NCBI GenBank assembly: GCA_001936135.1
Contig: CP012816.1
Coordinates: 809,501-873,500 of the forward strand
DNA: 64,000 nt
Direction of reading: 5' to 3'
DNA from: Saccharomycopsis fibuligera x Saccharomycopsis cf. fibuligera
Taxonomy: Eukaryota; Ascomycota; Saccharomycetes; Ascoideales; Saccharomycopsidaceae
This document shows positions 1 to 8,142 of this stretch, one piece after another. The stretch's first letter is position 1. Every line of letters starts with the position of its first letter. A program made the translations under genes and the position numbers. The notes below the pieces were generated by a model. The model did no database searches. It saw only the letters and a list, made by a program, of their open reading frames with translations, and was not told the origin of the DNA.

Positions 1-704
1 CCGTCGGCAAACGCGATGTTCTGCTTGTTCGCCTCGGCAATGGCGCGGGTCTCTCTCATTTCCTCTTCGTAGAAGTCTTCGAGCACAGACAAGTCAGGCC
101 AGTTGCGGAGCGTCGAGCTGGAGTCTGTGTTTATCGGCAAGCAGACGTCGTCCAAAGAGGAGTCGTCCGCGCCGTCGTCGGAGGAGCTCGGGTGGGAGTC
201 CTCGAAATCGTCCAGCAAGTTGTCGGCATCTGAGACGTTCAGATGGAAGTGGAGGCCGTCGAGCAAGGAGCTGTTGTAGTTGCCGCTGTAGTTGCCGCCG
301 GCGGCGCCATTGCCGCCGTTGCCGCCGCTGTTAGTGTTCCCCGCCGGCTGGTGATGGTGGTAGCTGCTGCTGCCCAAGACCGACGGGTGCTGGGTGGCGC
401 TGTATCTTCTTCTCTTGCCGTTGCTGCCTCGCTGGAAGGCGGTGGCGGCGGCGCCTGTGCCGCCGGCGCCGCCGGCGCCTATCGAGGTGGCGCCGTAGTT
501 GCTGGGGAGGCTGAAGCCTTCAGCCGTGGCGTCGGCGCTGCGGCTGTGCAAGCGGCTCTTGAGCTTTGCGCTGGCGCTGGCACTGGCACTGGCGCTGGCG
601 CTCGCATTGCTGGTGGACGTGGAGGAGTTTGGGATCAAGAAGGACTTGGACTTGGACTTGGTCTCGGCCCTGGCCTTGCGGGAGTGGTCGCTGGGCGATG
701 ACAT
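1..704 (-). CDS. 5' part of an unrecognised low-complexity protein (runs off left edge)
   Basis: The minus strand is open from an ATG at 704 to the window edge, giving the first ~234 residues. They begin MSSPSDHSRK, followed by a Lys/Ser-rich stretch, an (Ala-Ser)n run around residues 33-47, a Gly/Ala/Asn-rich linker with a basic GKRRRY patch, an acidic Ser/Asp segment, and a more ordered end containing NWPDLSVLEDFYEEEMRE. The look is that of a long disordered N-terminal tail in front of a folded domain (transporter or regulator) lying outside the window. Codon use is very GC-rich with only rare CTG, like the next two genes. I do not recognise the family. Other frames here are also open because of the GC-rich repeats, but only this one has a protein-like end that stays open to the edge. 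Confidence 0.6.
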   Translation of the reverse strand, partial: MSSPSDHSRKARAETKSKSKSFLIPNSSTSTSNASASASASASASAKLKSRLHSRSADATAEGFSLPSNYGATSIGAGGAGGTGAAATAFQRGSNGKRRRYSATQHPSVLGSSSYHHHQPAGNTNSGGNGGNGAAGGNYSGNYNSSLLDGLHFHLNVSDADNLLDDFEDSHPSSSDDGADDSSLDDVCLPINTDSSSTLRNWPDLSVLEDFYEEEMRETRAIAEANKQNIAFAD

Positions 705-1459
705 GGGGCGTGCGCTGGGCGGTGTGTGCTGAGTGTGCGGTGGCTCCAAGTGCTGTGTGGTTTTGGCTTTGCTTGTGTTGTCTATGGGAGGGCTGCTGGC
801 GCGAGATGGCCAGGGAGCATCGTGGTCTTGGTGGTATCCGGCACCGACTGCGAGCGTGGGTGGGCGTCGTGCAACATGGTATTGCAAGGCCGGTTTCAGC
901 CCAGCAGCAACAAAGGAAAAAAGTTTTTTTTATTTTTTTTTGTTCTGGATGGGCGGGTGCGATATCAGTCAGGGCCGCGCAGGGCCGCGGTGTATGAGCT
1001 GTATGGGCCGTCCGGGCTGTATGCGGTGTGCGGGTGGCCCAACGACCAGACACCACTTCTGTGCGCAAGGGTGGTGACGGTTTTGTGAAACCTCCGCGGT
1101 TACCCGCTTCTTGCGCAGTGCAGTCTCCTCGCAATCGCAGTCGCAATCACTACGGGGAAATTGGGCGCTGCACAGCGCCGCACAGCGCCGCACAGCGCGG
1201 CGACCCTCCGCGGCTGCCAAACGGCGCGTCACGTGCTCATGCGCCCAGCGCGGCGAGATAGCGAGGTCGCGAGATCGATGGTCACGTGGCAGAGTATGAC
1301 TAATGGGCAGGGCGCGCCTCGGGCAGCAGTATAAGAGCAGCGCCGCCAGCCGCCAGCGCACAGAACAGCGAGCAGCGTGCGGGCTCTTTACGACGACGAC
1401 GACGACGACGACGAAGACACGCGCCACCACCACCACCACCATCACCACCACCACAAGCA
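705..1459. promoter_or_regulatory. Divergent GC-rich promoter region
   Basis: This 755-bp gap lies between two divergently transcribed genes. On the plus strand a TATAAGAG box at 1330-1337 lies about 125 bp before the aldo/keto reductase ATG. Two perfect CACGTG E-boxes (1230-1235 and 1283-1288) sit just upstream of it, 53 bp apart; this is the core bound by Cbf1/Tye7/Pho4-type bHLH factors. The leader just before the ATG holds a run of ACG triplets (about 1390-1415) and a CAC-rich triplet tract (about 1424-1455). A T-rich tract lies near 921-940. I see no gene in it. Confidence 0.55.
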
Positions 1460-2356
1460 ATGCCTGTGCCGCAACTCACCCTCAGCAACGGGATCCAGGT
1501 CCCCGCCATCGGCTTCGGCGTCGGCAGCAGCTGGCGCGTCAAGAAGCTGAAGCTCAACCTCGACTCCGACACCGTGTTGCCAGAGCTAGTCACCGCGGTG
1601 GAGAACGCCATCGCCGCGGGCTTCAGGCACATCGACAGCGCCGAGATATACAAGACCCGCAAGGAGCTCAGGCTCGCCCTCGCCAGCGCGCCTAGCAAGG
1701 TGTTTGTTGCCGACAAGCACTACTGCGGCGTTCCGCACACCCCGGCCTTCACAGCGTCGCCGTACGAGTCGGTGCTCCAGTCGTTGCGGGACTTCCAGAC
1801 AGACTCGCTCGACTTGTACTTCTTGCACTCCTCGCGGAGCGTCTATCCGCCCGGCAGCAAGCAGCTCTCGGCTGCCGAGCAGTGGGCCAGCTTGGAAAAA
1901 GCGTACGCCGAGGGCAAGGTCAGGGCCATCGGCGTGTCCAACTACACGTTGGAGTCGCTCCGGCCGTTGTTCGAGCAGGCCGCCGTCAAGCCGCACGTGT
2001 TGCAGATCGAGTACCACGCCTTGGCCCAGGACAAGGCGCCGGGCTTGGTCGAGTTCGCCCAGCAGAACGGCATCCAGGTGGAGGCCTACGCCCCGTTGGC
2101 CCCGATCACCTTGGTCGCGGAGCCAAACCCGTTGAACGAGCTCTTGGCCCAGTTGGCCCGCAAGTACCGCAAGTCCGAGTCGCAGATCTTGCTCAGATGG
2201 GTCTCCCAGAAGGGCGTCATTCCGATCACCACCACCAGCAAGCCGCACAGGTTGCAGGAGGCCCTCGACATCTTCAGTTTCGAGCTCGACGCCGCCGACG
2301 TGGCCCAGATCAGCAAGCTCGGCCGCGAAAACGCCCAGACCTTCTTCAACTGGTAG
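1460..2356 (+). CDS. Aldo/keto reductase (YDL124W / conjugated polyketone reductase type)
   Basis: The 298-aa protein is a full-length aldo/keto reductase, a cytosolic NADPH-dependent carbonyl reductase with a TIM-barrel fold. The catalytic tetrad is visible: Asp59 and Tyr64 in GFRHIDSAEIY, Lys86 in VADKHY and His123 in LYFLHS. The C-terminal NADP-binding segment RWVSQKGVIPITTTSK is intact. The GxGSSW start, the RHIDSAEIY motif and the overall length resemble S. cerevisiae YDL124W (alpha-keto amide reductase) and the Candida parapsilosis conjugated polyketone reductases, so a small-ketone or keto-amide/keto-lactone substrate is likely but not proven. The start is the first ATG, about 125 bp after a TATA box. 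Codons are strongly GC-ending, yet leucine is written almost only as CTC or TTG; one CTG occurs at residue 30, which would be Ser in the CTG clade. Confidence 0.9.
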   Translation: MPVPQLTLSNGIQVPAIGFGVGSSWRVKKLKLNLDSDTVLPELVTAVENAIAAGFRHIDSAEIYKTRKELRLALASAPSKVFVADKHYCGVPHTPAFTASPYESVLQSLRDFQTDSLDLYFLHSSRSVYPPGSKQLSAAEQWASLEKAYAEGKVRAIGVSNYTLESLRPLFEQAAVKPHVLQIEYHALAQDKAPGLVEFAQQNGIQVEAYAPLAPITLVAEPNPLNELLAQLARKYRKSESQILLRWVSQKGVIPITTTSKPHRLQEALDIFSFELDAADVAQISKLGRENAQTFFNW

Positions 2357-2734
2357 GCACAGCCGAACAGACAAACGCACACACACACACGTATATATAT
2401 TCATACATACACATATAGAATAGACCGTTTCCACAAACGCTTTGCACCGCACTGTTATCTCGTAGACCGGCCCGCTGCCCGCAGGCCGCCCGCAGGCCGC
2501 CCGCAAAACGTGTGCCGTCCGTCTGGTGCTTGCTCGCTGCGAAAAACAGAGCCCGACGTCGACACGCTGGGGGCAAGACGAGCCAACGAGCCAAAGAGCC
2601 AACGAGCCAGCCAACTAAAGAGCTAGCCAACCAAAGAGCGTGTCCCACCAACCAGCCAACCAGCTAAACAGCCAAAGAGCCAAAGAGCCAAAGAGCCAAA
2701 CTTTTTCTCTCCAGATAGCAACTGCGGCCCCGCA
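2357..2734. other. Intergenic: CA/TA run and AAGAGCCAA-type repeats
   Basis: This gap separates two tandem plus-strand genes. It opens with a CA dinucleotide run passing into TATA (about 2371-2415), probably in the 3' UTR of the reductase, and ends in a repeat tract (listed separately) just before the next ATG. The middle is GC-rich with three near-repeats of GCCCGCAGGCC (about 2471-2505). No gene is seen. Confidence 0.5.
2581..2701. repeat. Degenerate tandem repeat, AAGAGCCAA unit
   Basis: About 120 bp built from variants of a 9-bp unit (AAGAGCCAA / AACGAGCCA / CAACCAGC), most regular at 2671-2700. It lies immediately upstream of the LRR-protein ATG at 2735, so it probably forms its 5' leader or core promoter. 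It is nearly T-free on the plus strand. Confidence 0.7.
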
Positions 2735-4465
2735 ATGGCAACCCCTGCTGCCGCCCGGCTCACCGATCTTCCCAACGAGGTGGTCTTGCGAATCCTCGCC
2801 CTGGTCGGGCTACCAGGTCTCCAGAAGGTTTACGAGGCCGCACGGTGCGACAGAAACTTGAAGCTCTTGTTGGCGAGCATCCTTTTCGCGAACGTGTGTG
2901 CGTACCGCCACCAGCCGCGCGCGACGTTGGTCGAGATAGGCGGCTTCTGTTTCGAGCAGTACCGCCAAAGCGACGGCCACGGCCACGGCGGCCAGATTGT
3001 CGTTCACGCCCTGGACGAGGCAGCGTTGGACAACTTGCGCTGCGTGAAAAGACACATCAAGACCATCGAGGTGCACTGTCCAGAGATCTGGCAGCAGTTT
3101 CACGACGCGCCGTACGAGGCCGCGACCGCGACCGCGCCCGGCAGTGTCCCTCGTCGCCACAGCTCGTCGTTGGAAAGCTTGTTCGACGCGAGCAACCCTC
3201 GAGAAATCTACATACACTGCAACTGCCACCGGCTACATCTCACCAGGACACGGGCTGCAACGTTGCACTTGCGAAGTTGCAGAGACCAGGTCTTCAACCC
3301 GGTTCACGGGTTCAGCGGCAGCGGCGGCGGCAGCGCCGCCGCCGCCGCTGCCGAACCCGCGCGCCCTCTTCTCGGGGGCCCGCCAAACAGCGCGCTTCTC
3401 TTGTTTTACCCCAACACGCGGTTTTTGTCCAGCGTGCTGCTCGACCTAGACCTCGCTCTCAGGGTGCTCGACGCGAGGAACGTCGCGTGGCCCAGCTTGC
3501 GCAACTTGGAAGTGGGCGCCAACGAGATCGAGGACTTGCGCAGTTTCAACGACCGCGTCTTGTTGCCCAAGCTCGAGCAGCTAGCGGTGGTGCGCAACAG
3601 GCTCTCGGAGGTGCCGGGCGTGTTCCAGTTGCCCACGCTTGCCAAAGCCGACTTTCGCCAGAACCAGATTCTGCGGTTGGACAAGGTCCAGTTCTCGCGC
3701 AGCTTGAGGCGCTTGTGTTTGGCGAACAACAGGATCGCCGACGTCGCGCCGCTTGCCAGGCTCACGGAGTTGGTGCACCTCGACTTGAGCAGCAACAGCA
3801 TCGAGCGCCTCCCCGAGAGTCTCGCCCGCTTGGCGCGGCTCCAGACGCTATCCGTGAGCTCCAACAGCTTGGCGAGCATCGACGTGTTGCTAAATTTGCA
3901 AAGCTTGAGGACCCTCTCGGCGGCGCACAACAGGCTAGCGGCGCTTCCGCAGGGCCTCGGGCGCTGGTCCCGGTGTCTCCAGGTGCTCGACGTATCGCAA
4001 AACGCCCCGTTGGCGCTGCTCGACCGCGTTTGCTCGCTAGCCGCCTTGAGGGTTCTAATCACCGAGCAGCGCCAGGACGTCGCGTTGCCGCCCGCAGAGC
4101 GCTTCCGCAACTTGCGGCGTCTAGAAGTGCTCGAGCTCAGGTTCAGCGGCGCCAATCGCCCGATGGCAGGCATCGACAGCGTGCGCTCGCTACCGCGCTT
4201 GCGACACCTTGTGCTCAGCACAGGCCCCAGAATACCCGGGGCGCTCAGCGAGATTCGCAGAGTTTTGCCACGCGTGAACGTGGCCGCCAGGACTACTGGC
4301 ACACAGCACCGCGAGCGGGAAGACCTGTGGCTGTATGCTGGCATCCCGGATTCTGGGGTGTCCGAGGACGTTTCCAGTGCCCGCCGCGAGGCCAGCGCGA
4401 ACAGCGTTTGTCTCCGGCTTGCGGCCCTCGCGGTCAGGCAGGCAGCCCTGGTTCCTGAGTCCTGA
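2735..4465 (+). CDS. F-box-like leucine-rich repeat protein
   Basis: The 576-aa protein starts at an ATG right after the repeat tract. Residues about 8-40 (LTDLPNEVVLRILALVG) read like an F-box, which would bind Skp1 in an SCF ubiquitin ligase. Residues 50-250 are family-specific with an Ala/Gly-rich linker. From about residue 250 there are at least eight leucine-rich repeats (for example LRRLCLANNRIADVAPL, LVHLDLSSNSIERLP, LQTLSVSSNSLASI, LRTLSAAHNRLAALP), similar to the Sds22/Ras-suppressor LRR style. The C-terminus is Arg/Ser-rich. An adaptor or substrate-binding role in an SCF complex is an inference; the target cannot be told. Codons are highly GC-ending. The stop codon lies inside a tandem CCTGAGT repeat, so repeat-length change would alter the C-terminus. 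I cannot assign a named orthologue. Confidence 0.75.
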   Translation: MATPAAARLTDLPNEVVLRILALVGLPGLQKVYEAARCDRNLKLLLASILFANVCAYRHQPRATLVEIGGFCFEQYRQSDGHGHGGQIVVHALDEAALDNLRCVKRHIKTIEVHCPEIWQQFHDAPYEAATATAPGSVPRRHSSSLESLFDASNPREIYIHCNCHRLHLTRTRAATLHLRSCRDQVFNPVHGFSGSGGGSAAAAAAEPARPLLGGPPNSALLLFYPNTRFLSSVLLDLDLALRVLDARNVAWPSLRNLEVGANEIEDLRSFNDRVLLPKLEQLAVVRNRLSEVPGVFQLPTLAKADFRQNQILRLDKVQFSRSLRRLCLANNRIADVAPLARLTELVHLDLSSNSIERLPESLARLARLQTLSVSSNSLASIDVLLNLQSLRTLSAAHNRLAALPQGLGRWSRCLQVLDVSQNAPLALLDRVCSLAALRVLITEQRQDVALPPAERFRNLRRLEVLELRFSGANRPMAGIDSVRSLPRLRHLVLSTGPRIPGALSEIRRVLPRVNVAARTTGTQHREREDLWLYAGIPDSGVSEDVSSARREASANSVCLRLAALAVRQAALVPES

Positions 4466-4488
4466 GTCCTGAGTCCTGAGTCCTGACT
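4454..4488. repeat. CCTGAGT tandem repeat over a stop codon
   Basis: Four exact copies of the 7-bp unit CCTGAGT plus a fifth near-copy (CCTGACT). The TGA that ends the upstream LRR gene (4463-4465) lies within the second unit. A 7-bp unit is not a multiple of three, so copy-number change before the stop would shift the frame of the last codons. Confidence 0.85.
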
Positions 4489-4629
4489 GTGCTCCTCTTT
4501 CCTGGCAGCAGCCAGCCATTTCCTGCCCGTACGTAGCCCAGCGCATTCTCCCAGACGCCAGGCACCCGAGGCCGTGGCGTATACTGGACATCTGCCCGCC
4601 CGTGCACATAACCAGAGGTGGAAACGAAA

Positions 4630-4660
<31 letters not shown>

Positions 4661-4769
4661 AAAAAAAAGATTCGGCGATGCCGCCATGGGCGGAAAGTGA
4701 AGAGTTCCAGGAATTTGCAGCCGCTAGGACTACTGGAGGAAACCTGGAGACAGCGTTTGGCGCAACTTG
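4466..4769. other. Intergenic with purine tract
   Basis: This 304-bp gap lies between the tandem LRR and DEG1 genes. A GAA/AAG purine tract (about 4626-4671) ends in an A-run about 100 bp before the DEG1 ATG and could serve as a nucleosome-free promoter element. No TATA consensus and no gene are seen. Confidence 0.45.
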
Positions 4770-6176
4770 ATGAGCACTTGGAGAGCCTTGGGCAGAAACA
4801 TAGTCAGGTCGGTGATGGGAACAAAGGAGGAAAAAGTTGTCGCTGCTGCTGGGCAGGCTGCTGCTGGGCAGGCTGCTGCTGGGCAGGCTGCTGCTGCTGA
4901 GAACAGCAAGAGCCAGGTACTGGCCGGGGCGGACGGCTACGATGCGTGGAGCAAAGAAAAGCTTATCGGAAGAATAAAGGAGCTCGAGGAGCGCGGCTGT
5001 GGCGCGGAAGGGCAGCAAACAGCTGGGAGCAAAGCGAAGCCTAAGCAGAGACAGTTTGATTTTGGCAAGTACACCACGCGGTTTGTGGCGCTCCGGTTCT
5101 CGTACTTGGGATGGAACTACAACGGCTTGGCGCTTCAAAACCACGAGACCGCTCTTCCAACCGTGGAAGAGGAGATAATCAGCGCGTTGCACCGGTGCCG
5201 GTTGGTGCCGTCGTTGGAGCCGAAAGACTTCAACTTCAGTCGGTGCGGCAGGACCGATAAGGGCGTCAGTGCCATGAACCAGGTAATCTCCCTAAACGTG
5301 CGGTCCAACTTGAAGACCAAGGAAGAGCAGCTTGACCCGGCAAACGACGAGAAGGAGCTAGACTACGTGCGGATACTCAACAAGGTGGCGCCGAGGGACA
5401 TTCGCTTCAAAGCAGTGTGTCTTCGGCCGCCGGCAGGCTTCAACGCCAGGTTCAGCTGCCAGTACCGCCACTACAAGTACATGTTCCACAAGAAGGGCCT
5501 TGACGTTGGGCTCATGCGGCAAGCCGCCCGGAGGTACGAAGGCAGCCACGACTTCCGCAACTTTTGCAAAATCGACGGGTCCAAGCAAATCAAGAACTTC
5601 TGCCGGACCATCTTGTCCAGCAGCATCGTCGACTACGATGACGAGTTTTGCGTGTTTGACTTGAAGGGCACCGCGTTCTTGTGGCACCAGGTGCGCTGCA
5701 TGATTGCCGTGTTGTTTTTGATTGGTTCGCGGTTGGAACAGCCCGAGATCATTGACTGCTTGTTTGATGTTGCCAGCAACCCAAAAAAGCCTGTTTACGA
5801 CATGGCCCACGACATTCCGTTGGTCTTGTACGACTGCAAGTTCCCGGACAGTGTTGAGTGGCAGGGAGGCGCTGATTCGAAATCCAGTGACGTGTATCCG
5901 ATGTGGCTTGACTACAGATTGAAGAGCAACATAAACGGGCTTGTGAACGGCGACTTGTTGCTGGATCAGGTCAGCGGCGTGGTGAAGGCTGCACAGCAGC
6001 ATAACCATGATCGCGATCATGATCGTGACCGTCTGCAGCAAAGAATTGTGGTCAACATTGGAGACGGCAAGGGCAAGCTGGTCAAAGAGTACGTCAAGTT
6101 GCAAGACCGCAAAAAGATGGACTCGGTCGAGGAGCAGAACGAGAAGTTCTTAATCAAAAAACGCAGACTTAAATGA
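4770..6176 (+). CDS. DEG1: tRNA pseudouridine(38/39) synthase Deg1/Pus3
   Basis: The product is a TruA-family pseudouridine synthase that isomerises uridine 38/39 in the tRNA anticodon arm. After a variable N-terminus, the sequence from about residue 100 follows yeast Deg1 closely: FGKYTTRFVALRFSYLGWNY, LPTVEEEI, then the active-site motif SRCGRTDKGVSAMNQV with catalytic Asp163, FNARFSCQYRHYKYMF, HDFRNFCKIDGS, and FLWHQVRCMIAVLFLIGS. It ends with INIGDGKGKLVKEYVKLQDR-like sequence and a Lys-rich tail, as in the family. The first ATG in frame is 4770 (468 aa); a second at 4815 (MGTKEEK) is possible. A 15-bp repeat in the gene encodes AAAGQ units at residues about 25-42, a species-specific expansion in the variable region. 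GC content is intermediate between the left block and the genes to the right. Confidence 0.95.
   Translation: MSTWRALGRNIVRSVMGTKEEKVVAAAGQAAAGQAAAGQAAAAENSKSQVLAGADGYDAWSKEKLIGRIKELEERGCGAEGQQTAGSKAKPKQRQFDFGKYTTRFVALRFSYLGWNYNGLALQNHETALPTVEEEIISALHRCRLVPSLEPKDFNFSRCGRTDKGVSAMNQVISLNVRSNLKTKEEQLDPANDEKELDYVRILNKVAPRDIRFKAVCLRPPAGFNARFSCQYRHYKYMFHKKGLDVGLMRQAARRYEGSHDFRNFCKIDGSKQIKNFCRTILSSSIVDYDDEFCVFDLKGTAFLWHQVRCMIAVLFLIGSRLEQPEIIDCLFDVASNPKKPVYDMAHDIPLVLYDCKFPDSVEWQGGADSKSSDVYPMWLDYRLKSNINGLVNGDLLLDQVSGVVKAAQQHNHDRDHDRDRLQQRIVVNIGDGKGKLVKEYVKLQDRKKMDSVEEQNEKFLIKKRRLK
4842..4898 (+). repeat. 15-bp coding minisatellite in DEG1
   Basis: Three exact copies of GCTGCTGCTGGGCAG at 4842-4886 followed by a partial fourth. 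The repeat encodes Ala-Ala-Ala-Gly-Gln units in the unconserved N-terminal part of Deg1. The unit is a multiple of three, so changes in copy number keep the frame. Confidence 0.9.
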
Positions 6177-6558
6177 AGTTGCGGGGACAGCCCACACTGC
6201 ATTCATAGAGCCTCTTTAGAATTTCATTTGTTTTATTTGTTTAATGCATGTTTATAGCGTGAGAACGACTGTTTGTAGGACTAGTTTTACTGTCGACGTG
6301 ACTTCTTTTCCCACGATTCAACCAGCTTGCCTTTGGCTGTGGCAACCAAGGGTTCAGCTATACACTCACTACGAGCTGAGCTGAAAGCCTGAGGTCGCAT
6401 TAGCCTGTCAAGCGTTAGACAGGCTGCGCCTGGTGCCTCCCACTGGGTGTGTATGTATATCAGTGGAAACTTGCTCCGCTTCTGTGCGTTTTGATTTCCC
6501 TTTTTCGCCTTCTTTCCACATCACAAAAAAAGCCGCCATCGCCAAAAAATACCACGCA
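6177..6558. other. Intergenic between DEG1 and chitinase-like gene
   Basis: 382 bp between two plus-strand genes. The first part is T-rich and probably the DEG1 3' end. A 10-bp inverted pair lies around 6402-6425 (AGCCTGTCAAGCGTTAGACAGGCT: AGCCTGTC and GACAGGCT flanking an 8-nt loop). No clear TATA box. The frame stays open upstream of the chosen chitinase-like start but without an ATG before 6559. Confidence 0.4.
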
Positions 6559-7884
6559 ATGCGCACTGTAAAAGCTCTTCTCGTCCTCCTTTGCTGGCTT
6601 TCGTTCTGCTACTTTTACATTGGAAACTTGAACTTGACCTTGACCGACACCATGGGAAGACTTCTCGACAAACTTTCGGGCAGGTTCCGTTCACTGGAGC
6701 AAATGCAATACCAGCAACAGCAGCAGCCGCTAGTCTCAACAGGAGGCTACAAAACCGGCCTCTATTTCGCCAACTGGTCCATCTATGCCAAAAAGCACCA
6801 GCTCGAAGACATTGATTTCAGCCTCGTCACTCACCTATTCTATGCCTTTGTGGATATTGACCCTCAGTCAGGCAGCTTGAAGCTCAGTGACCCTTGGGCC
6901 GATATTCAGATCCCTGTGCCATCGACCGGCTCCACGGGCAATTTGCAGCACTTGTACAAGCTAAAACAGCAACATCGCCACTTAAAGACAGCATTCTCCA
7001 TTGGCGGGTGGTCTTATAGATCCCATTTTTCCGCTGGCGTCAGCACCGATAAAAAGATTGACAATTTTGTCCAGTCAGCTATCCACTTTTTGAAGGAGTA
7101 TGGCTTTGATGGAATTGATTTGGATTGGGAGTATCCAAGCAATGCTGCCGAGCAAAAGCAGTACATGAAGCTTGCCCAAAAACTCAAATCGGCACTTCAA
7201 CAAGTTGAGCAAGAAAAAAATCTTGCCCCTGAGTCTTTGATTTTGACTGCGGCTATCCCAGCACTTCCATACTCGTTACGTTGGATCGACTTGAAGCTGA
7301 TGGACAAGTACATTTCATTCTGGAACCTCATGACTTACGATTTCTCCGGCAGCTGGTCTGAGAAGGCGCAATACCATTCAAACTTGCATCCATATCAAGG
7401 AGGTGAGTGGTCTGCATCTCAAGGAGTACAACTTTTGACCTCTTCCAAATACAAGATCAATCCAGAAAAACTTATTCTCGGTATGCCATTGTATGCCCGG
7501 CGGTTCGAGGGCACTAGTGGTCTAAACTCGCCCTTCAGCGGGGTTGGTGGTACCGAAGGGATAGTTGATTACAAAGTGCTCCTAGACGACCAATCAGTTA
7601 ACGATCAGTTTGACTCTAATGCGGGAACCGGATACTCATACAATTCGCAAACTCGCACTTTCATGTCTTACGAAAATATCCAGTCATCGCAGATGAAAGG
7701 CAAGTACACCGTTCAGCAAAAACTCGGTGGCGGCATGTGGTGGGAGTCGAGTGGTGAAGTGTTTGGCGATCGTAGTAAATCAATCATTTTGAATTATGTT
7801 GAGCAGTTAGGCGGGCCTAATGCACTTGATAAATCGTCCAACAACTTGGATTATAAGGAAAGCAAGTATTTGAATGGTAATTAG
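6559..7884 (+). CDS. GH18 chitinase-like protein, membrane-anchored (CTS2/CHT4 type)
   Basis: The 441-aa protein starts at the first ATG (6559). Residues 5-28 form a hydrophobic signal or signal-anchor segment (VKALLVLLCWLSFCYFYIG), so it is secreted or a type II membrane protein. The GH18 barrel begins at GYKTGLYFANWSIYAKK. The SIGGWSY motif and the catalytic DGIDLDWEYP motif are present, with Asp184, Asp187, Asp189 and proton donor Glu191. NLMTYDFSGSWS, LGMPLYARRF and GGGMWWESSGE complete the expected GH18 landmarks. The family hydrolyses chitin via a substrate-assisted retaining mechanism; relatives such as S. cerevisiae CTS2 act in spore-wall or intracellular chitin handling rather than bulk cell separation. 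There is no Ser/Thr-rich or chitin-binding tail of the CTS1 type. The active site looks complete, so it is probably functional. Confidence 0.9.
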   Translation: MRTVKALLVLLCWLSFCYFYIGNLNLTLTDTMGRLLDKLSGRFRSLEQMQYQQQQQPLVSTGGYKTGLYFANWSIYAKKHQLEDIDFSLVTHLFYAFVDIDPQSGSLKLSDPWADIQIPVPSTGSTGNLQHLYKLKQQHRHLKTAFSIGGWSYRSHFSAGVSTDKKIDNFVQSAIHFLKEYGFDGIDLDWEYPSNAAEQKQYMKLAQKLKSALQQVEQEKNLAPESLILTAAIPALPYSLRWIDLKLMDKYISFWNLMTYDFSGSWSEKAQYHSNLHPYQGGEWSASQGVQLLTSSKYKINPEKLILGMPLYARRFEGTSGLNSPFSGVGGTEGIVDYKVLLDDQSVNDQFDSNAGTGYSYNSQTRTFMSYENIQSSQMKGKYTVQQKLGGGMWWESSGEVFGDRSKSIILNYVEQLGGPNALDKSSNNLDYKESKYLNGN

Positions 7885-8142
7885 ATGCATGAATACTATA
7901 ATTGGTTTTTCAATGTGTTTTATTTTAAATGGCGTACAGATGTTTTGTTTGTTTGCTTGCTTGTTTGTTTGTTTGTTTTTTTAGATAAGATTGATGTTTA
8001 TATAAATTAATAAATTATATAAAATTAGCCCTTATTTACAACCAAAAGTTCCGGATCAAACATCACCACCAATGAAAACTGACCACAGGCAATTATAAAA
8101 AGTTATTGTACAGGCAGACAACCAAAAGATTTGTTTCAAAAA

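Noticed and set aside
520-1460. Minus-strand frames in the divergent promoter (520-1146, 969-1460)
   Set aside because: Composition-driven, repeats of His/Thr/Arg; overlap the real 5' coding part and promoter without a recognisable domain.
1586-2614. 342-codon open frame antisense to the aldo/keto reductase
   Set aside because: Open only because the GC-rich gene opposite lacks the needed stop triplets; the product is low-complexity and has no domain, while the plus strand has a complete enzyme.
3406-4344. 312-codon antisense frame over the LRR gene
   Set aside because: Ser/Arg-rich shadow frame with no motif.
2845-4458. 537-codon plus-strand frame inside the LRR gene
   Set aside because: Arg/Gln/Ala-rich shadow of the LRR gene in another frame.
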